Assembly (NCBI RefSeq): GCF_036884655.1
Contig: NC_088345.1
Span: forward strand, 28,561,501 to 28,625,500
DNA from: Musa acuminata AAA Group
Taxonomy: Eukaryota; Streptophyta; Magnoliopsida; Zingiberales; Musaceae
DNA length: 64,000 nt
Direction: 5' to 3'
In this document: one piece after another, positions 35,147 through 45,549 of the stretch
How the letters are laid out: each line of letters begins with the position of its first letter
How positions within the stretch are numbered: the stretch's first letter is position 1
Made by a program: the position numbers and the translations under genes
Notes under the pieces: generated by a model
Seen by the model: only the letters and a program-made list of their open reading frames with translations
What the model was told of the DNA's origin: nothing
The model's database searches: none

Positions 35147-35569
35147 TGTTAGAACCCTTGCAGATTCTAAACTTGGGGTTGATCTCTTTAGGGGATCGGC
35201 CTCCTTAGAACTCTATAGGGGTTCCTCCCTTCAAGTTGCTGCTCAAAGGCTGCCGAAAAGATTCATCTTATGCTTATGAAAAGAGGTGGAATACATGACT
35301 ATTTATAGGGCTTCTAAACCCTAACTCCTAATAGGACTCTTACTTAAGACTCCTACTTCTAACCAACTCCTAATAGGACTCCTACTTCTAACCAACTCTT
35401 AATATGACTCCTACTCAAAACTCCTATTCCTTTACAACTCCTTATTCTTCTCTAAGAAATAACCTCCTAACCCTAGCCGGCCACTTCACCTCTTTAATAG
35501 GGGTCGGCTTAGGTAGGTTTTACATGAATGTCCCTCTCAATTAGGACTCTCCTAACTAGAGTCCTAACA
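35147..35569 (-). mobile_element. Chromovirus 3' LTR
   Basis: 423 bp, with internal direct repeats of an aactcctaataggactcctac word near 35,320-35,420. To its right the minus strand gives the polypurine-like gaagagggcgggtt. The TATA box is at about 35,300-35,307 (minus). Confidence 0.9.
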
Positions 35570-35574
35570 AACCC

Positions 35575-37700
35575 GCCCTCTTCAAATCAGCCTTGTCCTC
35601 GAGGCTGACGATTAATGAATTTTGGGAATTTGATCTTCAAGTCATCATAGTTCTCCCAAGTGGCATCTTCTGTTAGTAGGTTTGCCCACTGTATTAGTAA
35701 TTCAGTAGTGGATCGTCGTCGTCGAGTCACGATCTGTCAATCAATAATGACACTTGGCTGAGTCTGAAGTTCTCTTTGGGTAGTTATATTTAGTGGGTGG
35801 CTTTGGGCTGTCTCCAAGCACCTATTTACAACTTCCGTCTGGCCGTCAGTTTGTGGGTGATATGCCATACTCCTTTTCAATTTAGTACCCTTATAGTGTA
35901 ATTCTTTTGAGTCCCAATTGTAATGAGTCATGGGGCTTGGTGCTTCCTCCAACTTTTTTATAATCTTACTAGTCTCTGAATCTTCCAGCCATTTCATCTT
36001 AATATCCTTAAGAAAGTCGCTGGTCAGAAGTGAAACGGCCGAAACTTCAACTTGCTCAGGTAGCTGTGAAAGCGCATCTACATGAACATTCTCTTTCCCC
36101 TTTTTGTAAGTTATTTCATAATCAAATCTAAGAAGTTTTGTTACCCATTTTTGCTGCTCAGGGGATGATATATTTCTCTCCAAAAAGTACTTGAGGCTTT
36201 TATGGTCGGTTTTAATTTGAAATTATCGGCCAATCAAGTAGGGTCTCCACCTCATTGCTGCGTGCACAATGGCGAGCATCTCCTTATCATATGTTGACTT
36301 ATTTTGATGGGAGGGAGATAATGCCTTGCTAGTGTATGTGAGTGGTTGACCATCTTGCATCAGAATGACTCCAATTCCGACTCTAGATGCGTCAGCCTCA
36401 ATAATGAAGGGTCGGTTGAAATCTGATAGTGTTAGCACCGGCGTCGTCGTCATGGTTGCCTTAAGTTTCTCAAAGGCAGCGTAGGCTCTGTCTGACCATT
36501 GGAAGACATCTTTTTTCAGTAAGGAAGTAAGTGGTGCACTGATCTCTCTATAGTTTTTCACGAACTTGCAGTAGTAGCCTGTTAAACCCAGAAAGCCATA
36601 TAGCAATTTTATGTTCCTCGGGGTCAGCCAATTTTGCATTGCTCCAATTTTGAAGAGGTCTACTGCCACACCTTCCTCTGATATGATATGCCCAAGATAT
36701 CCCACCTTCTTTTGAAGAAATCAAAAATTTATAGTGGTTGTTTTGTGTTCAAAAGGTGGTTTTTGGTATGTCTTCTTCGCATACTCGTATTTGATGATAC
36801 CCGGATCGAAGGTCCAGCTTTGTGAAGATTTGTGCTCCCTTTCATCTAGCAACTCATCTACTACTGGAATAGGATATTTATCCTTGATGGTTATGCCATT
36901 GAGAGCTCGATAATCAGCACATAATCGCCATATTCCATCCTTCTTTCGTATGAGGAGCACCGGTGAAGAGTAGGGGCTACAATATGGCCGAATAACTCCT
37001 ATTTTGAGCATCTCTTTAACAATCCTTTCTATTTCATCCTTCTAGAGATGTGGATACTGATATGGTTGAGCAATTGCTGGAGATTTGCTTGGAAGAATCG
37101 TTATACAATGATCATGCCGACGGGTAAGAGGTAGGTTGCGCGGTTCGTCAAATATATCTGAAAATTCAACAAGCAAAGGAAGTAGATTTGGATCTTCAAA
37201 TTTTGTTGGCTCTCCCTTAGTTTACTGCTCAAGTTGTACTAAAAAGTAGCTGCATGCTTTATGCAAAACCTTCTCCATTTGTTGTGTGCAAATCGTTATG
37301 TCTCACTTGTTTCTCCTTACTGTAAAATTTCATAATTAGTTGCATAAAATTCCAAGAAATATTACCTAATGTCATCAACCATTTAATTCTGAGCATGGCC
37401 TCATGATCATCAAGAGGGACAAGGAAGAAATATGTAATTATTTCTTGGTGAGGCCTCATGATCAGCAACAGTTTCACTTGCGGGTGCCTACGATCATACT
37501 TCAAAATCCAACCATCGGCGGCCTTAACGTCAAACCTGCTGCAATTCTCGATAGATAAAGCCATCTAGATAGCAACTATACTGTTTAGAAAGTTATTAGT
37601 ACTGCCCATGTCGATGAGAATAGTGATTGGTTGTTGTTTGAGAAGGCCTCCAACTTTCGTCGTTTGCGGGTTTGAGTAGCCGGCTAATGCATATACCGTA
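35575..37700 (-). pseudogene. Chromovirus Pol, catalytic parts deleted
   Basis: From right to left: protease ILIDMGSTNNFL (about 37,590-37,625; Met replaces Thr of DTG) and a tail with HEAMLRIKWLMTLGNISWNF. RT N-terminal region follows with [36 protein letters not shown] and, after a frameshift, [13 protein letters not shown] deletion then removes the RT catalytic FxDD region and joins KFL to VGYLGHIISEEGV. RNase H is visible with EADASRVGIGVILMQ and STYDKEMLAIVHAAM, then LRFDYEITYKKGKEN. Integrase is reduced to AYHPQTDGQTEVVNR: zinc finger and catalytic Asp residues are gone. The extreme end IQWANLLTEDATWENYDD resembles a chromodomain tail. Confidence 0.85.
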
Positions 37701-37789
37701 ACTTCGATCGGTTGTGGCTCTTTTTCTACATCTTCTTCTTCATGTTCAAGGCTCTCTTCTAGATATTCAATAATCTCTTCTTTTATTGG

Positions 37790-38685
37790 TTCAATTATAA
37801 GAAGTCTCCCTTTACTACAGCGATGCTCACGGCTCCACAGCTCGTCACAATGCCAACATAACCCCTTCGTATATCGCTCCCGAAGCTCTTCTCTTGTTAA
37901 TCTCTTTGGTGTAGGAACTTGGTCAATAGTAGGGGGGTTGAGGGCTTCAATATTGCTAGTTAAGGAGCGACCCTAGTCCTCCGAGCTTCATGGTTCAGTT
38001 GCTCCTCTTGATGTCGTGCGAATGAGATGGCTCCCATAAGTGTGTACGGTTGTCGTGCTTTAACTTCTCCTCGGATCTCCGGCTTCAAGCCCTCAATGAA
38101 GGTCCTCAATAGCTGTTTTTAAGACCAATCACGAGTTTGATTAGATAACCTTTCAAACCTGGTTTGGTACTCCTGAATGGTGGAGGTTTGTCGGATCTTT
38201 GCTAGTTGTTCGTCAATATTCTCGTAATCCATTGGTCTGAAGCGGATCAACAGTCCTTCTTTGAATTGTCTCCATTAAAGAACTCCATAAGTGTGTTCAA
38301 ACTAGTCAAACCACTGTATGGCATCCCCTTCAAGAAGTATAGCTATAATTTTCACCATAGATGCGTACGCGGTTTTGTGGTATCGAAAATATCGCTCCGC
38401 GCGCGAGATCCAACCAATCGGGTTTCCTTCTTCCCATCTAGGAAAATTTACCCTCATGCATAGATAGTTGGGGTTAGTCATAGAGCCTCCCCTCCCTTGG
38501 AACTCATCTCTTCGGGCTTGGTGTGATTGGGCAAAGCTCTCTCCTTGATATGATTTTTTCGGGCTTAGTGGTCGGCCAAATCTGAGTTCGGTAAAGAGCG
38601 TCTGAATCTTATCCTCCATTCGCGCCTCCAAGGCTTCGAATTTAGCATCGATTGCCTCCTTAGATACCATAGTATATGCCTCCAA
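37790..38685 (-). pseudogene. Chromovirus gag with CCHC-like knuckle
   Basis: The N-terminal open part (38,685-38,302) starts MEAYTMVSKEAIDAKFEALE and contains the retrotrans_gag core MRVNFPRWEEGNPIGWISRA, ERYFRYH and LLEGDAIQWFD. Beyond a stop it continues with ENIDEQLAKIRQTSTIQEYQ and FIEGLKPEIRGEVKARQPY. The knuckle appears as LCWHCDELWSREHRCSKG (about 37,800-37,870), the HC-type finger typical of plant chromoviruses. Broken by stops at 38,301 and further on. Confidence 0.85.
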
Positions 38686-39985
38686 ATCTATGATGTTAAG
38701 ATCTCTCTTTTGTTGTTAGGTTAAAGGTATGTATAGGTTGAGAGAAGTGATGGTCGAAAGGGTTGGTGGATCGGTGGATGTAGGCTACGATTTAGGCTTG
38801 TTTTGTAGTAGTTTTGGGTGCAGTTTGAGGGTGTGGTTTAGTAGAGTTTTAGGGCAGTGGATGAAAGTTTTGGATCTATGGTAGATGGCAGCAAAGGTTT
38901 GATAGAAATAAGTGGAAGTTACAGCAAGTAGGTGCTGTCTTGTAAGAGTAGAATTGTCATCGAAGAAACAACGGTTTCTCGACGTAATTTCCACCAAAAA
39001 CTTAAGAGAATTGAGGAGAGAATAGATAGCAAAATCACAGTTTAAATGACAGCAAGGATATCTAATTTAATCAAGAAAATTTCGATAGTATAACAGCAAG
39101 GAAATTGGTGCAAGTTGCGATTGCAGAATTCTCGTCGAGAAATTTTAGCGGGTTACGACGAAAATTCACAGCAACACAAAATCATTTTTAGAGATGAATT
39201 TCTTAATAGATCAATTTTAGATGGAAGCCAAGATGATCTATAAAGTGTATAAGAAATTTCATTCAAAAAAGATTGCAAATAGATGGGTTAAGGCAATAAT
39301 ATGCGGCTGAAATTTTCTGCAGCACAGATTTTTAAGTATAGCAGATTGGACATAAAAGATCAGTGGTTTATGTTGAGAATTTTTTAATGAAACCAAAGGG
39401 AATTCTACTGTTAGGAAGTGTCAAAGCTTTTATAAAAATTTCGTAGAGATTTGGATAGAAACAATGTAGTATCAAGATCAAACAAACAGTGCTATGCAGC
39501 TGAAATTTTACAGTGCAGATTTTCAAGTATAGCAGATTAGACGTAAAATATCAATGGTTTATATTGTAAATTTTTTGACAAACCAAAGGAAATCTGCTGT
39601 TAGGAAATGTCAAAGATGTCATAAAAATTTTGTAGAGATTTGGATATAAAAAACAGATGGTGCTATGCGGTTGGAATTTTGCAATGTATCTTTCGTCGTA
39701 GAGATAAAAACTTTGTGACGGAAGGTTAATGCAGCAATATAGGAACAGTTTTCATTTTTGGATTTTTGAATAAGGATAATTAATTGCAGTAGCAGTAAGG
39801 TAGGAAACCAGAACCTGTTGCAATTCACGGGGAGATCAAAGGATGATCCACGATGGTGGAGATGATGGCGGAATTCGGCGACGATCTTTTAAGCAATTGT
39901 GGGAATTGCTTTGGGCAGTTGTAGAGGGCTGATGGATGGCAGTGGAAGGGCAGCGAGATGTCAAGAATGCTGCTCTGATACCAGG
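38686..39985 (-). other. Chromovirus leader with direct repeats
   Basis: 1.3 kb of AT-rich leader. Two direct repeats of roughly 170-194 bp start at 39,303 and 39,497, with a partial third starting at 39,667; each contains gcagatt..a.ataaaa.atca.tggttta. The PBS (minus strand tggtatcagagcagcattc) is at about 39,966-39,984, separated from the LTR by one to two bases. The open frames at 38,785-38,997 and 39,619-39,828 have no recognisable domain. Confidence 0.75.
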
Positions 39986-40412
39986 TGTTAGAACCCTTGC
40001 AGATTCTAAACTTGGGGTTGATCTCTTTAGAGGATCGGCCTCCTTGGAACTTTATAGGGGTTCCTCCCTCCTAGTTGCTGCTCAAAGGTTGCAGAAAAGA
40101 TTCATCTATTGATTATGAAAAGAGGTGGAATACATGACTATTTATAGGGCTTCTAAACCCTAACTCCTAATAGGACTCTTACTTAAGACTCATACTTCTA
40201 ACCAACTCCTAATAGGACTCCTACTCAAGACTCCTACTTCTAACCAACTCTTAATAGGACTCCTACTCAAGACTCCTATTCCTTTACAACTTCTGTAAGA
40301 AATAACCTCCTAACCCTAGCCGGCCACTTCACCTCTTTAATAAGGGTCGGCTTAGGTAGGTTTTACATGAATGTCCCTCTCAATTAGGACTCTCTTAGCT
40401 AGAGTCCTAACA
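39986..40412 (-). mobile_element. Chromovirus 5' LTR
   Basis: 427 bp, TGTTAGAACC to GAGTCCTAACA. TATAAATA on the minus strand at 40,139-40,146. Immediately followed on the right by the target duplication tgtaa. Confidence 0.9.
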
Positions 40413-40768
40413 TGTAACCAATAGTTTCACTTGGCTTCATACGAAACAACTTGAAATCATGTATCAAAAGATTGACTTTAGACTCTTTAACTCTATTCAC
40501 GCCTTCGTGAGTGATTTTGAGTGTATGTCAAATGTCAAATATCGTTTTGCAAGTAGAAACGTGATTAAACTCATTTTTGCTTAAAGTGTAACATAAGCCA
40601 TTCATAGCCTTGGCATTTAAAGAGAAAGTCTTCTTCTCTAACTCATTTCAATCGTTCACTAGAAGAGAAGACATTTGAAAACCAAGTTTTTCAATATGTG
40701 TAGTTCGTCCCATTGAACATAGGAGGAAGAACGATAGAAATGCCCTCTTGAAAGCCGAAAAAAGTCAT
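40413..40768 (-). pseudogene. SIRE gag 5' part
   Basis: N-terminal part of the gag interrupted by the chromovirus at 35,147-40,412. The start ATG at 40,768 lies 50 bp from the LTR, followed by a FQEG-type start and, further on, ETIGYMYTH at the insertion point. Several indels and stops are present. The 5-bp tgtaa is repeated at 40,413-40,417 and 35,142-35,146 on the two sides of the nested element. Confidence 0.75.
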
Positions 40769-40818
40769 TTCTCTTAAGTGTTAAACCAAATGAGAAATAA
40801 CATGGCTCTGATACCAAT

Positions 40819-41837
40819 TGTTAGGAACGAGTCGGCACTAAGACGGGGGAGTGAATCAGTGCAGCGGAAAAAAACATGTCGGTTCAAAAATCTTCTTAGG
40901 ATAAAACCCGATTTCGACAAAGTGAGTTTGACTTGAAAGCGAATGGAAGAGTGTAATGTGTAAGTTAAGCAAGTAAGGCAGTTTGCAATAAATGTAAATA
41001 GCAAAGCATAAATGTAAACCAGATTTTATAGTGATTCGATCGCCATGACCTACATCCACTCTGTCGATTCCTCTTCTGTCCATGCCATTAGCATCCACTA
41101 ACGATCTTTCTTCAATGGGCGAAGATCAACTACCCTTACAACTTGATTCTCCTTTTGACAAGTTTAGGAGAGAACCTTTACAACCCCCACAACCTCCTCT
41201 CTTAAGCTTCTCTAACACTTAGAGTTTGAGAGGAGTTTACACAAGATTACAATAGCGTTTTCTTTCTTTTTCACTCTCAATTCTTGTGTGAGCTAACCAG
41301 AGATAAGAGAGGTATTTATAGGCCTCAAGTGGATTCAAACTTGGAGCCTAAAGGATCTCATCCCGTATTTCTTGGGTCATGGCAGTACCACCGCTTGTGC
41401 TGGGTGGTACCATTGCCTGCAACACTGACATTGGGTGATACCACCACCTAGTCTGGTGGTACCACCACTTGGGAGACTATGTCTAGGCAGTACCGTTACT
41501 TGAGAGTCTCAAAGACTGAGTTTGGGTAGTACCACTACTTGACACAGTCTCAGAGACTATGTCATGATGGTGGTCACTGTTTGGGCCTTTCACTTGGCCT
41601 AACATGAAATTCCAACCTTGGGCCAAATTGGTCCCTAATTGAGTTGGCCCAATTCCAACCCAACTATGTGCTAACTATGAAATTTAAGGCATACACTAAT
41701 CTAAATAAGTCTAGTTTCTTCCGGTGAGCTTCCAGTGATCTTTCGACGAACTTCTAATGATCTCTCGGTAATGTTCTAATGGATTCTCGACAAGCTCTTG
41801 GACTTCACGACAATCTTCTTGGCGAGTTCCGACGAGC
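40819..41837 (-). mobile_element. SIRE 5' LTR, cut by chromovirus
   Basis: Starts tgttaggaacgag next to the PBS (minus strand attggtatcagagc, 40,805-40,818). TATAAATA at 41,313-41,320 and motif array at about 41,385-41,560. It ends at 41,837 where the plus-strand chromovirus LTR begins; the remaining part of this LTR is not found in the window. Confidence 0.85.
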
Positions 41838-42225
41838 TGTTAGGACTCTAGCTAGGAGAGTCCTAATTGAGAGGGGCATTTATGTAAAACCTACCTAAGC
41901 CGACCGTTATTAAAGAGGTGAAGAGGTCGACTAGGGTTTGGAGGTTATTTCTTAGAGAAGAATTAGGAGTTGTAAAAGAATATGAGTCTTGAGTAGGAGT
42001 CCTATTAGGAGTCTTGAGTAGGAGTCTTGTAGGAGTCCTATTTGGAGTTAGGGTTTAGAAACCCTATAAATAGTCATGTATTCATCCTCTTTTAATAAGC
42101 AATAAATGAATCTTTTCTACAGCCTTTGAGTAGCAACTTGGAGGGAGGAACCCCTATAGAGTTCCAAGGAGGCCGATCCCCTAAAGAGATCAACCCCAAG
42201 TTTAGAATCTGTAAGGGTTCTATCA
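41838..42225 (+). mobile_element. Chromovirus 5' LTR
   Basis: TGTTAGGACTC to GGTTCTATCA. TATAAATA at 42,065-42,072; agtaggagtcctattaggag-type direct repeats at about 41,980-42,050. The PBS tggtattagagcaac follows at 42,228. Confidence 0.85.
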
Positions 42226-45200
42226 CCTGGTATTAGAGCAACATTTTTGGCATCTCGCTGCCATTCCACAACCATCCATTAGCCCTCCATAGCAACCCAA
42301 AGTAATTCCCATGATTGTTTAAAAGATCGTCGCCAAATTCCACCGTCATCTCCACCACCGCGGATCATCCTTTGATCTCCTCATGAATTGCTATAGGTTT
42401 TAGTTTTCTACCTTACTACTGCTGGAATTTAGTTATCATTATTCAAAAATCCAAAAAAAAATTATTCCTATATTGCTACATAAACTTTTTGTCGCAAAGT
42501 TTTCATCTCTACAACGAAAGATACATTGTAGAATTCCAGCCGCATAGCATAATCTGTTTGATCTTGCTACTGCATTTTTTCTATCCAAATCTCTACGAAA
42601 TTTTTATGATAGCTTTGACACTTCCTAATGTTAGGATCAAGAGCACTAAGAGGGGGGGTGAATTAGTGCAGCGGAAAACTTTCTGCGATTAAAACGAAAC
42701 TGCGTTCGAACGATAAAAACGATTTCTGTATGAAAGTCGATTCTAGGCAAGATGATGTTAAAGTCAATCTATGAAGGCAGTTTGCAGCTATGATGAAAAC
42801 CAGAATATAGGCGCAAACTGAAATACGACGTTCGTACAAAGAAACTGATTTACGTCTAAATGTTGATTCGTAAATCACTTGATTAGGCAAGATGCAGTTT
42901 AAGCAAGAGTATAAAGGCAGTTTGCAGTTATGGTAGAACTCAAAACGTAAACGCAATCTGAAATATGATGATCGTACGAAAATATAGATTTACGTCTAAA
43001 CGCTGATTCAGAAAGTGAAAGGCTTGAAACCCGATCATATATGCGTAGAAAGCAGTAAGCTTCAGAGGAGGTTTGCAGTAAAGCTAATATGCTTAAAGTA
43101 AATGCAAACCGAGATTTAGAGTGGTTCGGTCAATCTTGACCTACTCCACTTTTGGCTTCCTCCACCGATGAGGTCACCGACGTCAACTTGAGGCCTTCCT
43201 TCAATAGGCGAAGGCCAACCACCCTTTTACATTTTCACTCCTTTTGACGGGCTTAGGAGACAACCCTTATAGAATTTTCTCTCCTCTCTTTACAACTCAG
43301 AACTTGGAAGAATAGAGGGAGAAGAACTTTTGGCCTTTACAACAATTTTGAGCTCTAAGAATCACAGAAAAAGATCAAGATTTCAGTGTAAGTTCATGCT
43401 CTTTCAGTGTTGAATGGGTGGGGTATTTATAAGCCCCAACCCAGTTCAAATTTGGAGCTCAAAACTGTCAATTTCTAGAATTTCGAGATCAGGCGGTTGC
43501 ACCTCCTGACTGGGGCGGTTGCACCGCCTGGCAGAGCTCGAAGACTGAGCCTCTGGGCGGTGCTACCTCTTGTCAGGGACGGTTGCACCTCCTGACAGAG
43601 CTCGAAGACCGAGCTCAGGCGGTTGCACCTCCTGACTAAGGCGGTTGCACCGCATGGCAGAGCTCGAAGACCGAGCTCAAGCGATGCCACCTCCTATCAG
43701 GGGAGGTTGCACCGCCCAGTCTCGCTCGGAGACTGAGCCCAAGCGGTGCCACCTCCTGGCTGGGGCGGTTGCACCGCCCAGTCTCCTTGGGAGACTTATC
43801 CCAAGCGGTACCACCTCCTGGCTTGGGCAGTTGCACCTCCCACAGCAATCAGGGTCCTAATGGGTTGATCCATTCGGCCCAATTTGGGTTTGTTTAGGGG
43901 CCCAATTGCCCCAGGATTAAGTTAATGGGATCACCTCCCATTTCCAACTTAATCAATGTGCTAACTATGATAATTCGTAAGACAATTTCTGCAGCTTGCT
44001 CCGGTGCGTCAATCGCTTCTTCCGACGAGTTTCCGGCGAACTTCCGTCGATCATCCGATGAACCCTCGGTGATACTCCTACGGACTTCCGGCAAACTCCT
44101 GGACTTGCGACGATCCACTTGGCGAGTTCCGACGAGCTTCTTTGGCAAGCTTATGGACTTCTCGGATTTGTTCCCGTAGAACCTCCGACGACTGTCCGAA
44201 CTTCCATCGAACTCTCGAACTCCCAACGTGATCATTGTCTTGACTCCGATGCAACTCCTGCTGCATGTCTTACTTTTATCATAGTTAATCCTACGCACTT
44301 ATCTCAACACATAGATTAGACAACAAATGACAATTGACTTCATCATCAAAATTCGAGATTCAACACCTAACAATAGATTTTCCTTTAGTTTTGTCAAAAA
44401 AAATTTAATATAAATCATTGATCTTTTACATCTAAGCTGCTATACTTGAAAATCTACATTGTAAAATTCCAACCGTATAGCACAAATTATTTGATCTTGC
44501 TACTATATTTTTTCTATCTAAACCTTTATGAAATTTTTATGACAGATTTGACACTACCTAACAGCAGATTTTCCTTAATTTTATCAAAAAATTCTTAATA
44601 TAAACCATTGATCTTTTACGTCTAATCTGCTATACTTTAAAATCTACACTGTAAAATTCTAGCCGCATAGCATAGTTTGTTTGATCTTGCTATTATATTT
44701 TTTTTATCCAAATCTCTATAAAATTTTTATGATAGCTTTCACACTTCCTAATAGTGGATCCCATTGGTTTCGTCAAAAAATTGTTAATATAAACCACTAA
44801 AAATTTGTGATGCAGAAAATTTCAACTGCATATTGTTGCCTTAAGCCATCTATTTGCAATCTTTTCTGAATGAAATTTCTTATACACTTCATAGATCATC
44901 TTGGCTTCTATATAAGATTGGTCTATTGAGAAATTCATCTCTAAAAATGATTTTGTATTGTTGCAAATTTTCGTTGCAAACCGTTGAAATTTTTCGACGA
45001 GAATTCTGCTATCACAACTTACACCAATTTCCTTGTTATTATACTGCCGAAATTTTCTTGATTAAATTGTACATCTTTACTATCATATAAACTGATATTT
45101 TTCTGTCTATTTCCTCCTCAAATTTCTCAAGTTTTTGGTGAAAATTTTATTGAGAAACTATTGTTTCTTCGACGACAATTCTGCTCTTACAAGACAACAC

Positions 45201-45457
45201 ATACCTACAACAACTTCCATTGATTTCTATCTAACCTTTGCTGCCATCTACCACAGATCTAAAACTTTCATCCACAGCCCTAAAACTCCACCAAACCATA
45301 CTCTCAAACTACACCCAAAATAGCCACAAAACAAGCCTAAACCGTAACCTACATCCACCTATCCGCCAACCCTTTCAACCATCACTTCTCTCAACCTATA
45401 CATTCCTTTAACCTGACAATAAAAGAAAGACCTTAACATCATCAATAGGCATATACT
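42226..45457 (+). other. Chromovirus leader, three-copy repeat, split
   Basis: AT-rich leader interrupted at 42,629-44,365 by a solo SIRE LTR. Three units of the family's roughly 190-bp leader repeat are present: one spans the insertion (42,546-42,628 plus 44,366-44,474), one lies at about 44,475-44,664, and a shortened one at 44,665-44,800. No protein gene; the frames at 44,854-45,090 and 45,135-45,323 are not recognised and resemble the non-coding leader of the sister copies. Confidence 0.75.
42629..44365 (-). mobile_element. Solo SIRE LTR, TSD CCTAA
   Basis: 1,737-bp type-2 SIRE LTR on the minus strand, with perfect CCTAA duplications at 42,624-42,628 and 44,366-44,370. No internal sequence remains, so it is a solo LTR from LTR-LTR recombination. 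TATAAATA at 43,424-43,431 and a GC-rich array of GCGGTTGCACC words at about 43,490-43,830. Frames such as 43,475-43,848 translate this array and are not genes. Confidence 0.92.
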
Positions 45458-45549
45458 ATGACATCTAAAAAGACAATCAATACTAAATTCGAAGCCTTCA
45501 AAGCGTGAATAGAAGATAAGATTCGGACTCTCTTTACCGAACTCAGTTT
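45458..45549 (+). pseudogene. Chromovirus gag, first codons
   Basis: Begins at ATG 45,458 and matches the KFEA...RTLFTEL start of the gag at 38,685, with a TGA within it. It is broken at 45,549 by the solo LTR and resumes at 47,699 with FGRPPSPKKSHQGE. Confidence 0.7.

Larger units (their letters stand above)
35147..40412 (-). mobile_element. Chromovirus (Ty3/gypsy) copy, both LTRs, TSD TGTAA
   Basis: A 5.27-kb insertion with LTRs of 423 and 427 bp, both TGTTAG...TAACA, differing by perhaps 5% by eye. The flanking duplication TGTAA (35,142-35,146 and 40,413-40,417) is perfect. Internal order on the minus strand: PBS, 1.3-kb leader, gag, CCHC, protease, RT N-terminal part, RNase H, and an integrase reduced to its C-terminal end. 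RT and integrase catalytic residues are deleted, so it is non-autonomous. The short LTR, Met-tRNA PBS and chromodomain-like tail suggest a Reina/Galadriel-type chromovirus. Confidence 0.9.
30900..41837 (-). mobile_element. Gag-only SIRE element, interrupted twice
   Basis: Read on the minus strand: 5' LTR (41,837-40,819, broken by another insertion), PBS, gag (40,768-40,413 continuing at 35,146-34,598 after a nested chromovirus), AT-rich spacer (34,597-32,497) and 3' LTR (32,496-30,900). No protease, integrase, RT or RNase H is present between gag and the 3' LTR. It lies inside the RT of the element at 26,397-30,899. The target duplication cannot be checked because the 5' end is lost. Confidence 0.85.
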
